Positions 16,199-29,098 of a stretch of DNA of 64,000 nucleotides are shown here, piece by piece. The DNA comes from Nocardia fusca NBRC 14340. Its GTDB lineage: Bacteria; Actinomycetota; Actinomycetes; Mycobacteriales; Mycobacteriaceae. Where the stretch lies: NCBI RefSeq assembly GCF_001618425.1, contig NZ_BDCU01000015.1, positions 1 through 64,000 on the forward strand, given 5' to 3'. The position numbers and the translations under genes were made by a program. Every line of letters begins with the position of its first letter. Within the stretch, counting starts at the first letter, position 1. The notes under the pieces are model-generated. The model was not told the origin of the DNA, did not search any database, and saw nothing but the letters and a program-made list of their open reading frames with translations.

Positions 16199-17150
16199 AT
16201 TTCCGGGCGCCGCCGTAGCGTTCGACCAATTCCGCGCCCAGCGCCGCGAGCTCACGGCGCACCGAGTCCGGTTCCACGACTTCCACGGTCGCGCCCCAGC
16301 CCGCGAGTTGTTCGGCGATCGCCCGCGGTGTGTGCGCGGTGAACCGGACCTGGACGCGTCCGTCGGGCGCGGGCCCGGTGACCTCGCAGTGCCTGCCGTG
16401 CCGATCGCGCAGCACCGGCAGCAGCCGTTCGCCGACGAGAACGGTGGCGGAAGTGGTCGCGCGGCGCTGTTCCATCTGTTCGACGACCTCGGCCCAGACG
16501 GTCGGCAGATCGAGATCGGCGGGCCGGTGCGCTTCCTGGTCGATGGGTTCGGCGTGCGAAATCCGGTCCAGCCGGAAGGTCCGGCGGCCGTGCTCGGTTC
16601 CGGCCAGCAGGTACCAGACGGCGTCCTTGTCGACCAGGCCCCATGGATCGACCACCCGATCGGTGGCGGTACCGGCGCGGCCCCGGTACCGAAACGCGAC
16701 CCGGCGGCGTTGCACCACTGCCTGCTGCAACAACCGCACCGTCTCGGGAAGTTCGCGTTCGGTGCGGCCCCAGCCTGCCGGATCGATCGCCACCGCGTCG
16801 GCGGCGGCCTCGGCCTCGCCGCGGAAGGTCGCCGGGAGGGCGCGCAACAGTTTGCGCAGGGCCGAGCGCGCCTCCGGTACCGCACCTGCGGACGGACCGG
16901 TGAGCAGGAACAACGCCCGCGCCTCGCCCGCGGTCAAGCCGCTCAGGTCGGTGCGCGCCCCGCCGACCAGCTGCCAGCCGCCGCCGCGTCCGGGCTGCGG
17001 ATATACCGGGACACCGGCGGTCGAGAGCGCCTCCAGGTCACGACGCGCGGTCGCCACCGACACCTCCAGTTCGGCGGCGATCTCGGCGGCGGTGACCCGC
17101 CCCCGCGTCTGCATGAGCAGCAGGGTGGCCACCAATCGATCGGCTCGCAT
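16197..17150 (-). CDS. WYL-domain transcriptional regulator
   Basis: A 317-residue regulator. An N-terminal winged HTH of DeoR/HTH_11 type (RLVATLLLMQTRGRVTAAEI, then VSVATARRDLEAL) is followed by a PQPGRGGGW wing and, from about residue 140, a WYL domain with AVWYLLAGTEHGRRTFRLDRI (the WYL motif proper) and a C-terminal WCX-like part. WYL proteins sense nucleic acids or nucleotides and control stress, defence or metabolic genes. It is divergent from a VOC gene. Two copies of one palindrome flank the gene, at 17172-17194 in front and at 16176-16198 behind, making it the probable owner of both. ATG 17150 is preferred to GTG 17156. Confidence 0.88.
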   Translation of the reverse strand: MRADRLVATLLLMQTRGRVTAAEIAAELEVSVATARRDLEALSTAGVPVYPQPGRGGGWQLVGGARTDLSGLTAGEARALFLLTGPSAGAVPEARSALRKLLRALPATFRGEAEAAADAVAIDPAGWGRTERELPETVRLLQQAVVQRRRVAFRYRGRAGTATDRVVDPWGLVDKDAVWYLLAGTEHGRRTFRLDRISHAEPIDQEAHRPADLDLPTVWAEVVEQMEQRRATTSATVLVGERLLPVLRDRHGRHCEVTGPAPDGRVQVRFTAHTPRAIAEQLAGWGATVEVVEPDSVRRELAALGAELVERYGGARK

Positions 17151-17171
17151 GGTCACCGATTATTCCCCGGA

Positions 17172-17194
17172 AAGTGCTCAGAAGTTGAGCACTT
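17172..17194. promoter_or_regulatory. Operator copy B (between WYL gene and VOC gene)
   Basis: AAGTGCTCA-gaagt-TGAGCACTT is a perfect inverted repeat; one more base pair each side (A and T) also matches. It sits 22 bp from the WYL start and 52 bp from the VOC start, so it can serve both promoters. Confidence 0.85.
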
Positions 17195-17245
17195 TGCTCG
17201 AGAAGATGGTTTCACCAGCTCGAACCAAGACCGAGGAGAACGACG

Positions 17246-17638
17246 ATGCTGCGCGGAATGACGACCGTGAACTTCTACGCCGACGACCTGGCGGCCGCCC
17301 GGGACTGGTACACCGAATTTCTCGGGACGCCGCCCTACTTCGCGGTGCCGGGGTACTACGAATTCCGGGTCGGCGACTACGAACACGAGTTCGGCCTCAT
17401 CGACGGCGCGTACCGGCCGCAGCGTGCCGAACCGGGGCCGGGTGGCGCGATTCTGTACTGGCACGTGGACGATTTGGCGGCCACCTACGATCGGCTGCTC
17501 GGACTCGGCGCCACCGAATACGAGCCGATCACCACCCGCGGACCGGGTTTCGTCACCGGCTCGGTGGTGGACCCGTTCGGGAATATCCTCGGCATCATGA
17601 GCAATGCCCACTATGTGGAGGTGCTCGGCCGGGAATGA
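17246..17638 (+). CDS. VOC-family (glyoxalase/bleomycin-resistance fold) protein
   Basis: A 130-residue single VOC protein. It shows VNFYADDLAAARDWYTEFLG at the N-terminus, a central VPGYYEFRVGDYEHEFGLI, and a closing SVVDPFGNILGIMSN, the usual pattern of two beta-alpha-beta-beta-beta modules. Potential metal ligands are Glu and His at the expected places but the reaction is unknown. GAGGAG precedes the ATG. It is divergent from the WYL regulator with the shared palindrome between them, so it is probably that regulator's target. Confidence 0.85.
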   Translation: MLRGMTTVNFYADDLAAARDWYTEFLGTPPYFAVPGYYEFRVGDYEHEFGLIDGAYRPQRAEPGPGGAILYWHVDDLAATYDRLLGLGATEYEPITTRGPGFVTGSVVDPFGNILGIMSNAHYVEVLGRE

Positions 17639-17669
17639 CGCTTCCCACGTGCCCCCGGCCCGTTTCCGA

Positions 17670-18215
17670 TCAGAACAGGGTCGGTTCGCCGAAGCCGGGG
17701 GTGCGTTCGATCGCCAGCAGCTTCGATTTCGTATCGATACCGCCCGGTGCCGAGAAACCGTGCAGGGAATGGTCGGCGGCCAGGACGCGGTGGCAGGGCA
17801 CGATGAGGGGAATCGGATTGCTGCCGAGCGCCCGCCCGACCGCCTGCGCGGCTCCGGCCGCGCCGCAGCGGCGCGCGACCTCCCCGTAGCTGAGCGTGTG
17901 CCCGGGGTCGATGTCCCGGGTGACCGCGTACACGGCGCGGTGGAACTTCGGTGGTCCCGTGAGGTCGAGCGGTATCCAGCGCAGATCGTCGAGATCGCCG
18001 TCGAGGTGGGCGCGGATGCGGGCGAGCGCCTCGCCGCGCGGGCCGGTGGTCGGCTCGGGGACCGGGCGGGCGTCGCCGCCGCGGAACCCGGCGCCGGGGT
18101 CGTCGCCGGGGAGGGCGAAGTGGGCCACGGCATCCGCCCGCCAGGCGATGGCACAGCGGCCGATCGCGGTGTCGAAATTCGTCGCGTCCAGCGGCGCGAC
18201 CGCACTGTCCGGCAT
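17670..18215 (-). CDS. Methylated-DNA-protein-cysteine methyltransferase (Ogt-like)
   Basis: A 181-residue alkyltransferase. The active-site segment is IPLIVPCHRVLA with acceptor Cys141, preceded by FHRAVYAVTRDIDPGHTLSYGEVARRCG and RALGSNPIP, all typical of MGMT/Ogt. These proteins repair O6-alkylguanine in DNA by irreversible transfer of the alkyl group to the Cys. The N-terminal half is less conserved. The ATG at 18215 is chosen because upstream residues are not family-like. It is convergent with the VOC gene and divergent from the racemase gene. Confidence 0.9.
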   Translation of the reverse strand: MPDSAVAPLDATNFDTAIGRCAIAWRADAVAHFALPGDDPGAGFRGGDARPVPEPTTGPRGEALARIRAHLDGDLDDLRWIPLDLTGPPKFHRAVYAVTRDIDPGHTLSYGEVARRCGAAGAAQAVGRALGSNPIPLIVPCHRVLAADHSLHGFSAPGGIDTKSKLLAIERTPGFGEPTLF

Positions 18216-18356
18216 ACCGACAGTCTGCTCGTGCCCACCGACAACCACCGGCCCCGGGGCGGACCGCACCGACCCCGTGACTCGGAGCCGCTGTTGTCAT
18301 ACTGTCAATATGCCCCGCGGGGCTGACACTGGATCGACGACGAACCGAGGTAGGGC

Positions 18357-19457
18357 GTGAGTACACCATCCACCGCCACCAAGCAGGGCCCGCTCGCGGG
18401 CATTCGCGTGATCGAACTGGCCGGAATCGGGCCCGGGCCGCATGCCGCGTTGCTGCTGGCCGATCTCGGCGCCGATGTGGTGCGGGTCCAGCGCGCCGGT
18501 CAGCTGCCCGGCGGCGCCGACCGGCCGCAGCTGCGCGGCCGCACGGTCGTGGAGGCCAACCTCAAGGACCCGGCCGATATCGAGAAGGTTCTCGGGCTGG
18601 TGGACAAAGCCGACGTCTTCATCGAAGGCTTCCGGCCCGGCGTCACCGAACGGATGGGACTGGGGCCGGACGATCTGCTCGAACGCAACCCGCGCCTGGT
18701 CTACGGCCGGATGACCGGCTGGGGCCAGGAGGGTCCGCTGTCGGACCGGGCCGGGCACGATATCAACTACATCAGCCTCACCGGCGTCCTGCACGCCATC
18801 GGCCGCAAGGGCGAACGCCCGGTGCCCCCGTTGAACATGGTCGGCGATTTCGGCGGCGGCTCCATGTTCCTGGTGTTCGGCATCCTGGCGGCCCTGGTGG
18901 AACGCCAGAACTCCGGTAAAGGCCAGGTCATCGATGCCGCGATGGTCGACGGGACGCTGGCGCTGTCGAATATGATCTGGGCCTTCCGCGGTACCGGTGC
19001 CTGGTCGTCGGAACGCGGAACGAACCTGCTCGACACCGGTATGTCGTTCTACGACACCTACGAAACCTCCGACGGCAAGTACATGGCCGTCGGCGCGATC
19101 GAGCCCCAGTTCTATGCCCAGCTGCTGGCCGGTCTGGAGATCGACCCCGAAGGTCTGCCCTTCCAGATGGATCCGGCCGGGCAGGACACGCTGAAGAAGC
19201 TGTTCACCGAGAAGTTCCGCAGCAAGACCCGCGACGAATGGGCCGCGATCTTCACCGGCACCGACGCCTGTGTGACCCCGGTGCTCACCTTCGACGAGGC
19301 GGGCGAGAACGAACATATCGCCGCGCGCGGTTCGCTCATCGAACTGGACAACGTCACCCAGCACGCCCCGGCGCCCCGTTTCTCCCGCACACCCAACGGC
19401 GTGCCCACTCCGCCGCCCACCGAGGCGACCCCGATCGAAACCATCTGGACCGACTGA
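18357..19457 (+). CDS. mcr: Alpha-methylacyl-CoA racemase (CaiB/BaiF family)
   Basis: A 366-residue CoA-transferase-family III protein. It starts at GTG 18357 and shows [73 protein letters not shown] with the catalytic His, and [13 protein letters not shown] with the catalytic Asp, as in mycobacterial MCR. It interconverts R and S 2-methylacyl-CoA so that branched fatty acids, and the sterol side chain, can be beta-oxidised. The length (about 360) agrees. A strong stem-loop follows the stop. A role with the branched-acyl operon at 42-51 kb is possible but not shown. Confidence 0.9.
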   Translation: MSTPSTATKQGPLAGIRVIELAGIGPGPHAALLLADLGADVVRVQRAGQLPGGADRPQLRGRTVVEANLKDPADIEKVLGLVDKADVFIEGFRPGVTERMGLGPDDLLERNPRLVYGRMTGWGQEGPLSDRAGHDINYISLTGVLHAIGRKGERPVPPLNMVGDFGGGSMFLVFGILAALVERQNSGKGQVIDAAMVDGTLALSNMIWAFRGTGAWSSERGTNLLDTGMSFYDTYETSDGKYMAVGAIEPQFYAQLLAGLEIDPEGLPFQMDPAGQDTLKKLFTEKFRSKTRDEWAAIFTGTDACVTPVLTFDEAGENEHIAARGSLIELDNVTQHAPAPRFSRTPNGVPTPPPTEATPIETIWTD

Positions 19458-19464
19458 TCTACGC

Positions 19465-19492
19465 GGGCGGGCCGGTGCGCGCCGGCCCGCCC
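19465..19492 (+). terminator. Stem-loop after mcr
   Basis: GGGCGGGCCGG at 19465-19475 pairs perfectly with CCGGCCCGCCC at 19482-19492 around a 6-nt loop, eight bases after the mcr stop. CCTGCTCCGG follows rather than a T run. Confidence 0.65.
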
Positions 19493-19613
19493 CTGCTCCG
19501 GCGGAACGGCGCAAGCGCGTGGCTATGGTGCCGGAATCAGCGCGAATGCGCCGAACCGGCGCTTTCTCGCGACAGACGGACAGCTCCCCATACTCCGGCG
19601 AGATCGAAACCGT

Positions 19614-20789
19614 TCATACCGCACACACCCGGGCCAGCAGTTCGATGCCGTGATCGATCTGTTCCACCGGTGCGCCGGCGAAACTGAGCCGTAGCGCCGG
19701 ACTCTGGGTCTCCGCCGCGAAGAACACAGAGCCGGGCAGGAACGCCACTCCGCATTCGAGTGCCGGCCCGAGGAGGGCATCGGTGTTCAGGCCGGGTGGG
19801 CCCTCCAGCCACAGGAACATTCCACCTTCCGGCTCCGTCCAGCGATACCCGGCGGGAAAATGCCGGGCCAGCGCGGCGGTCATCGTCGCCAGCTTCGCCG
19901 CATAGGTCTCGGTCAGCAGTTCGAGATGGTCGGCCGCGGCGGGACCGGCGAGGAACCGAGCCGCGATGGCCTGCGTGAACGCCGAAGTCTGCATATCGAT
20001 CCCCTGTTTGAGGGCCAGCACATGGTCGACGAGTTCGCGCGGCAGCACCTCGATCCCGATCCGCAGGGCCGGGGCCAGTGTTTTCGACAATGAGGTGATG
20101 TAGACGGTGTGATCGGGTGCGAACGACCAGAAGGCGGGGACCGGAGTCCCTCGGTAGCGGAGGTCGGAGTACACATCGTCCTCCACCACCAGTGCACCGC
20201 GGCGTAGGACGATATCGGCGATCTCGGCCCGCCGGGATACCGGCATCGTGCGGCCGGTGGGATTCTGAAAGGTCGGCAGCAGATAGATCAACGCCACATC
20301 CTGATCCGCCAGTGCCGCGTCCAGCGCCCGCGGCACCATACCCTCGGTATCGGATTCGACCTCGATCACCCGTGCCCCGTGGCTGCGGAACACCTTCACC
20401 GCCGGGCCGTAGGTCGGCGCTTCGACCAGCACCACCGCCCCCGGTCCCAGGAGTGCCATGCACAGATTGTGCAGCGCCCCGGACCCGCCCGTCGCGATGT
20501 GCAACCGGTCCGTCGGGCAGCCGATACCGCGCCCGGACAGCAGGGTCCGCGCTTGCTCCAGCAGTGCCGGAAAGCCTCGGGTGACGCCGTATTGCAGAGC
20601 GGTGCTGCCGTATTCGGCGAGCACCTCACCGGCCAGTGCCGCCACTGTATCGACCGGTAACAGGCCGGGATCCGGTGCACCGACCGCGAACGAGATCACT
20701 TCCGGGCGCCCGGCCAGCGTCGCGAAGGCCTCGTCGATCGGGCCGCTGCGTACGACAGGCCGGTGACCGGGCCGCAGAATGGCGGTCAT
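19614..20789 (-). CDS. PLP-dependent class I/II aminotransferase
   Basis: A 391-residue fold-type I aminotransferase of the 2-aminoadipate/LysN-like and MocR-core type. It shows ISFAVGAPDPGLLP, LQYGVTRGFPALLEQ, the cofactor loop ATGGSGALHNL, YLLPTFQNPTGRTM, VEDDVYSDLRYRG and the PLP lysine in YITSLSKTLAPALRIG at about residue 232. The C-terminal substrate arginine lies in PALRLSFA. It lacks the GntR domain of MocR regulators. The substrate is unknown; aromatic or branched amino acids, or aminoadipate, are plausible. It follows the cupin gene by 37 bp on the same strand and is probably co-transcribed with it. Confidence 0.88.
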   Translation of the reverse strand: MTAILRPGHRPVVRSGPIDEAFATLAGRPEVISFAVGAPDPGLLPVDTVAALAGEVLAEYGSTALQYGVTRGFPALLEQARTLLSGRGIGCPTDRLHIATGGSGALHNLCMALLGPGAVVLVEAPTYGPAVKVFRSHGARVIEVESDTEGMVPRALDAALADQDVALIYLLPTFQNPTGRTMPVSRRAEIADIVLRRGALVVEDDVYSDLRYRGTPVPAFWSFAPDHTVYITSLSKTLAPALRIGIEVLPRELVDHVLALKQGIDMQTSAFTQAIAARFLAGPAAADHLELLTETYAAKLATMTAALARHFPAGYRWTEPEGGMFLWLEGPPGLNTDALLGPALECGVAFLPGSVFFAAETQSPALRLSFAGAPVEQIDHGIELLARVCAV

Positions 20790-20826
20790 ACTGAGTCCCT
20801 TTGGGGTTCGTGGAGACCGCAGTCGC

Positions 20827-21279
20827 TCACGCCGCGGCGCGTTCGCGCCGCAACCGGGCCGCGATCTCGGCGGCGGCCTCGTCGAACTCCGGTGTCAGGA
20901 TCAGGTCTTCGCTGAACTTCGGGTCGGTGCGGATATCGAGGGCCACCACCTCGTCGGTATCGCTGAGGTTGACCGCGACATGCACGACCCCGGGCGGTAC
21001 GTAGAGGAATTCACCGGGTCCGTGCTCGTGTGGCACCAGTTCCGGGCCGATCAGTGTCGCGGCATGTCCCCGCGTGCACACCACGATCGTCTCGGAGTGT
21101 GCGTGATAGTGGGCGCGGGCGACTTTGCCCGGCGGCATGTTCACCAAACCCGCCGAAATCGCTTCGGCACCGCAGGTGTCACTGGTGACACACGGAACCA
21201 AGAACTGGTTGTGCGGACCCACTACCTCCTGGATATCGGCGGTGGATATGACGCGGGCGGTGCTGATCAGGTCCTTCAT
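20827..21279 (-). CDS. Cupin-domain protein
   Basis: A 150-residue single-domain cupin. The metal-site pattern is ARAHYHAHSETIVVCTRG (HxH...E) followed by GEFLYVPPGVVHVAVN, as in small metal-binding cupins. The remainder is a helical tail, EFDEAAAEIAARLRRERAA. The ATG at 21279 is used; a TTG five codons upstream is possible, and the ribosome site is weak either way. Co-directional with the aminotransferase gene 37 bp downstream, it may bind or isomerise the amino or keto acid of that step, but that is only context. Confidence 0.8.
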   Translation of the reverse strand: MKDLISTARVISTADIQEVVGPHNQFLVPCVTSDTCGAEAISAGLVNMPPGKVARAHYHAHSETIVVCTRGHAATLIGPELVPHEHGPGEFLYVPPGVVHVAVNLSDTDEVVALDIRTDPKFSEDLILTPEFDEAAAEIAARLRRERAAA

Positions 21280-21557
21280 TCGAACTGCTTTCAAGTTTGT
21301 GCTTCGGTCGCCCCGGTGAAGTTACCGACGGCAAACTCCTGGCTGACCCGGCCGGAGTCGCCGGTGCTGGGAGGACGGTGACTCGGGACCGGAAAACTAC
21401 GGCCGGTGGCCGGGCGGTGCTGAGCGGTGTCGGCCGGTTTCACACCGAAGGCTATGGCCGGGGCAGGCCGAAGACATCCGCCGCCCGTTCCGGAACATCG
21501 GTACGGCGGACCATCGCGCTACCGCCGGAACCTTGTCCCGTAAGGGCGCGCGGCGGT

Positions 21558-25482
<3,925 letters not shown>

Positions 25483-25486
<4 letters not shown>

Positions 25487-26841
25487 CGATACTCCCGCAG
25501 TCTTGGCCAGATGCCGAAGGCGATGTACGCCGCGGCGGCGAAGCCGAGGATCAACGCACCTGGTGCCAGATAGTCGAGTACCCGGGCGCTGTGGAAAATA
25601 TTGCTGCGTAGCGTGTCCCGGGTCTCGGTGATCCCGTTACCCAGCGCGTTGTCCAGAGCTTCCACATGAACGGTAGCGTTCTCGGTGCCCGGCGCGGTGG
25701 CGATCGTGGCCGCGCGGGCGAATTCGCCGCGGTTGAGTGCCTCGTTCATCCGCTGGTGCGCCGCCAGCCAGTGCAGCAGCGCGGCCCGCGCGTCGGCGGT
25801 CGCCCGGTCGGTATGCCCGGCGAGCAGTTCGTTGAGCCGGGTGACGTTGGCGTCGAACGCGTGATCGTAGTCGCCGGTGGTGTCGCGGCGTACCAGTTTC
25901 AGTGTTTCCGCCGAACGCGCCTGCTGTGCCAGGATCCGGCTCTCGGTGAGCCGGGCGGCGGGCACCGTCCCGTCGGCCCGGCCGCTGGACATCGCCACCG
26001 ACGAAACAGATCCGGCGATCACCGTCCACAGCATCAGCGTGAGCAACGCGCCGGAGGCCAGCAGCAGGCCCGGATTGAAGGTGCGGTGCCACCGCCGGGC
26101 CAGCAGCCGTTGCGCCCACACCAGCGCGATCACGGCGACCACGAGCAGCGCGATCGCCGACCACGGCGGCCGGACGTGCCGGTCCTGGGCGGAATCGACC
26201 GCGGCCGCGCGCCGCACATACAGCTGTTCGGCGGTCGGCAGCAGCACCGTCTGCATCTCCGACGACGCCTCGCTCATGTAGGCCGCCCCGACCGGGTGGC
26301 CCTCCCGGTTGTTCGCCCGCGCGGTCTCCACCAGGCCCGAGTACACGGGTAGTCCCGACCCGATACCCATCCGCTGCAGGACGTCCTGGGGGTCGTCCCC
26401 GGACAGCGTCACCAGATCGGCGCCCGCTTCCCCCAGCGCCTGGCTGTAGCGGTCGCGCACCTGTTCGGGTTCCAGGCCGCCGGAGATGAATGCCGTGGCC
26501 GCGGCGGCGTCGGCCACCGAGAGCGCGGTGTAGAGCCGATGTGCCGCGTTCGCATCGGGTTCGGTATGGGCGAGCAGCACGTCGAGGTCGCTCTGGCGGT
26601 CGTGCACGGCGCCCGCGGTGATCACCCCCGAACCCAGGGAAAGCACGATCAGCAGGAGCCCGACGCCGAGCAGCCGCCCGGGCGAGGATTGGGCGAACAG
26701 GCGTAAACGTGCAGGATTCAACCGCTTCCAGGCCTGCGCGAGCCGGGGGCGGACGAGCCTCGCCCGCCCGGGGGCGGGCGCCGGTTCCGGGTGGGCCGGG
26801 TCGGGTTCGGATACCACCCGATCCACCGCCAACCGCGTCAT
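25483..26841 (-). CDS. glnX: Transmembrane signal protein GlnX
   Basis: A 452-residue membrane protein. Helices lie at about residues 52-75 (LLGVGLLLIVLSLGSGVITAG), 225-250, 262-290 and 425-445, and there are two large helical extracytoplasmic domains with an overall chemoreceptor-like design. As first gene of the glnX-glnH-pknG operon it matches the mycobacterial protein that links GlnH ligand binding to PknG activity. The cytoplasmic N-terminus is Pro/Arg-rich. The ATG at 26841 follows GGAGG. It is divergent from mutT3, as in M. tuberculosis. Confidence 0.88.
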
Positions 26842-27026
26842 GTCCACCCTCCAACTCTGGGCGCCGTGTGCGCTGTATCGCTCCGCCGGTGCCGCGCGAG
26901 ATCGCTCACACCGCTGCCATGAGCGTATTCGGTATTCTCCACGCGCGCGCCCCGACCTCCACAACGCGCCACCCACCACCACCGGTGGGGCAGGATGGAG
27001 GTAACGGTCGACGAGGGCGGTGCGAG

Positions 27027-27782
27027 ATGCGTGGTGACGGTGACGGGTGGTCCATAAGCCCCGGTGGTGTGCGGCACTGGGGCCTGTTCGGTGCGGCCGG
27101 CCTGCTGCTGCGCGCCCCGATCGGTAGCGGTGGTTCGGCGGTGTTGCTGCAGCATCGCGCGCTGTGGAGTCACGAGGGCGGGACCTGGGCGTTGCCCGGC
27201 GGGGCCCGCGACAGCGACGAGTCGGCGGTGCACGCGGCGGTCCGCGAAGCCGACGAGGAGGCCGGTATCAAGGCCGCGGACATCCGGGTGCGCGCCGAAC
27301 GGGTCACCGCCACCGCCCCGAGCGGCTGGACCTACACGACGGTGATCGCCGATGCGGGCAAACCGCTGCCGGTGCGTCCGAACATGGAGAGTGTGGAACT
27401 GGCCTGGGTGCCGGAGGACGAGGTGGATCAGCGTCCGCTGCACGCCGGGTTCGCGCACGCCTGGCCCGGCTTGCGGGCCACGTTCGCCTGGATGGACCCG
27501 GGTGAGTACCCGGCGGCGGACGCGGCGGAGCTGGCCGCGACCCTGCCGCGCACGGTCGACCTGGGTGCGGAGTTCGTCTGGTTGCACGCCGAACCCGACG
27601 GGCCCGGTGACCGTGCCGTCCTGCTGAACCCCCCGTACCCGCCGGAGAATCCGGAACCGAGTGGGTCCCCGAATCCGGCGGGCGAAGCGGACGATCCGGG
27701 TGCGGGGCTCGGTGGGTCCGCAGACGCGGAGGCCAGAGTGCTGGGGATTCCGCGCAGCGCGGTGCTGGGATCGGAGCGCTGA
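27027..27782 (+). CDS. mutT3: Nudix hydrolase MutT3
   Basis: A 251-residue Nudix protein. The Nudix box is GGARDSDESAVHAAVREADEEAG, matching GX5EX7REUXEEXG, near residue 58-80, within LLQHRALWSHEGGTWALPGG. MutT-type enzymes remove 8-oxo-dGTP or other nucleoside triphosphates. A C-terminal extension after about residue 190 is rich in Pro, Gly and Asp and ends with VLGIPRSAVLGSE. The ATG at 27027 is chosen from several in-frame starts because the frame upstream is not protein-like. Its place beside glnX-glnH-pknG matches the mycobacterial mutT3 neighbourhood. Confidence 0.88.
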   Translation: MRGDGDGWSISPGGVRHWGLFGAAGLLLRAPIGSGGSAVLLQHRALWSHEGGTWALPGGARDSDESAVHAAVREADEEAGIKAADIRVRAERVTATAPSGWTYTTVIADAGKPLPVRPNMESVELAWVPEDEVDQRPLHAGFAHAWPGLRATFAWMDPGEYPAADAAELAATLPRTVDLGAEFVWLHAEPDGPGDRAVLLNPPYPPENPEPSGSPNPAGEADDPGAGLGGSADAEARVLGIPRSAVLGSER

Positions 27783-27783
27783 A

Positions 27784-28488
27784 TTGGGAAACGGCGCGGA
27801 GGAAGCCGCGCGGCCGGCCCGGCCGTACGTGCTGCTCTCGGTCGCGATGAGTGTCGACGGCTATATCGACGATATGGAGCCCGAACGCCTGCTGCTGTCC
27901 AACGACGCCGATTTCGACCGGGTGGACGGTATCCGTGCCTGGTCGGACGCGATTCTCGTGGGAGCCGAGACGCTGCGCCGAGACAATCCGCGGTTGCTCG
28001 TACGCGACGAGTCGCGGCGTGCGCAGCGGATCGCCGCGGGCCGGCCGGAGTACCCCCGCAAGGTGACGGTGACCGCGCGCGGCGAACTGGATCCGGAGGC
28101 GCGTTTCTGGCGGTACGGTACCGCCGAACACGCCCCGCTCGTCTACACCACCGACGCGGGCGCACGGCGGCTGCGCGACCGGTTGACCGTACCGGCCGAG
28201 ATCGTGGCCCTGGGCCCGGAACTCGAATTCGGGCAGTTGCTCGACGATCTCGGCGCCCGGGGCATCGGGCGGTTGATGGTGGAGGGCGGCGGCCGGATCC
28301 ACACCGCGTTCCTGTCCGCCGGACTGGCCGACGAACTGCTGGTCGCGGTCGGGCCCACGCTCGTCGGCGACCCCGCCGCCCCGCGTTTCCTGCATCCCGC
28401 GCGGTTTCCCGGCGGTTCCACCCATCGCATGCGCCTGGTCGAGGTGGAGCGGCTCGGGGATGTGGCAGTGTTGCGGTACAGACCCTAG
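27784..28488 (+). CDS. RibD C-terminal-type (dihydrofolate-reductase-fold) reductase
   Basis: A 234-residue protein of the RibD_C/deaminase-reductase family. It has RPYVLLSVAMSVDGYIDD at the front, SDAILVGAETLRRDNPRLLVR, and LMVEGGGRIHTAFLSAGLADEL near the end, the standard NADPH-dependent reductase of riboflavin synthesis (5-amino-6-ribosylamino-uracil phosphate step). It is a single domain with no deaminase part. The start is placed at TTG 27784, one base after the mutT3 stop, with GGAG seven bases upstream; GTG 27829 is the alternative. A deaminase gene follows 146 bp later, so the two RibD activities are carried by separate genes. A role in riboflavin is inferred only. Confidence 0.8.
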   Translation: MGNGAEEAARPARPYVLLSVAMSVDGYIDDMEPERLLLSNDADFDRVDGIRAWSDAILVGAETLRRDNPRLLVRDESRRAQRIAAGRPEYPRKVTVTARGELDPEARFWRYGTAEHAPLVYTTDAGARRLRDRLTVPAEIVALGPELEFGQLLDDLGARGIGRLMVEGGGRIHTAFLSAGLADELLVAVGPTLVGDPAAPRFLHPARFPGGSTHRMRLVEVERLGDVAVLRYRP

Positions 28489-28593
28489 GCGTACCTCCGC
28501 ATCCGCGCCGGCCATGCGCTCTTGCGTACCTCCGCATCCGCGCCGGCCGTGCGCTCTTGCGTACCTCGGCATCAGCTCCGGCCGTGCGCGGAC
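28489..28593. repeat. Three tandem copies of a 35-bp repeat
   Basis: Units at 28489-28523, 28524-28558 and 28559-28593 begin directly after the reductase stop codon. Units 1 and 2 differ at one base; unit 3 has diverged at its centre and end. Each begins GCGTACCTC and contains GCAT ... ATGC-type arms around GCGCCGGC, able to form a small hairpin. No spacers and no nearby cas genes are seen, so it is not CRISPR. Confidence 0.9.
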
Positions 28594-28634
28594 TGTGGAC
28601 GGGTTACGCCCGACAGCGCCATCTAGGAGGCCCG

Positions 28635-29090
28635 GTGCCCGAACCCGACCACCACTACTGGATGAACCGGGCGATCGAACTCTCGCGGCGGAGTCCGCAG
28701 GCACCCGGTGCTTTCTCGGTGGGCGCCGTGATCGTCGCCGACGGCGCCGAAATAGCCACCGGCTATTCGCGGGAAACCGATCCCAAGGTGCACGCCGAGG
28801 AATCCGCCCTGGACAAACTGGATCCGCACGATCCGCGGTTGCGGCAGGCCACCCTCTACAGCACCCTGGAGCCCTGTTCGGAGCGGGCGACCAAAACGCG
28901 GCTGCCCTGTACCGATCGCGTGCTCGCCGCCGGTATCCCGGTGGTGGTGATCGCGTGGCGCGAGCCGTCCACGTTCGTCGAGAACTGTGTGGGAGTGGAG
29001 AAACTGCGCGAGCACGGGGTGCGGGTACTCGAACTCCCGGATCTGGCCGAGGCCGCCATGGCGGTGAACCGCCACCTCGATCTGTCCTGA
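28635..29090 (+). CDS. RibD N-terminal-type cytidine/pyrimidine deaminase
   Basis: A 151-residue zinc deaminase. The zinc site is KVHAEESALDK and LEPCSERATKTRLPCTDRVLAAG, as in RibD deaminases and related enzymes; FSVGAVIVADGAEIATGYSRETD precedes it. It would deaminate a pyrimidine in riboflavin synthesis or a related pathway. The start GTG at 28635 is preceded by AGGAGG four bases away. Together with the reductase gene upstream it would give the two activities that RibD normally carries on one chain. An independent role, for example in pyrimidine antibiotic or queuosine-like chemistry, is not excluded. Confidence 0.82.
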   Translation: MPEPDHHYWMNRAIELSRRSPQAPGAFSVGAVIVADGAEIATGYSRETDPKVHAEESALDKLDPHDPRLRQATLYSTLEPCSERATKTRLPCTDRVLAAGIPVVVIAWREPSTFVENCVGVEKLREHGVRVLELPDLAEAAMAVNRHLDLS

Positions 29091-29098
29091 TCGTCTCG

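Noticed and set aside
28489..28593. CRISPR-like tandem repeats
   Set aside because: Units are contiguous with no spacers, there are only three, and no cas gene is in the window.
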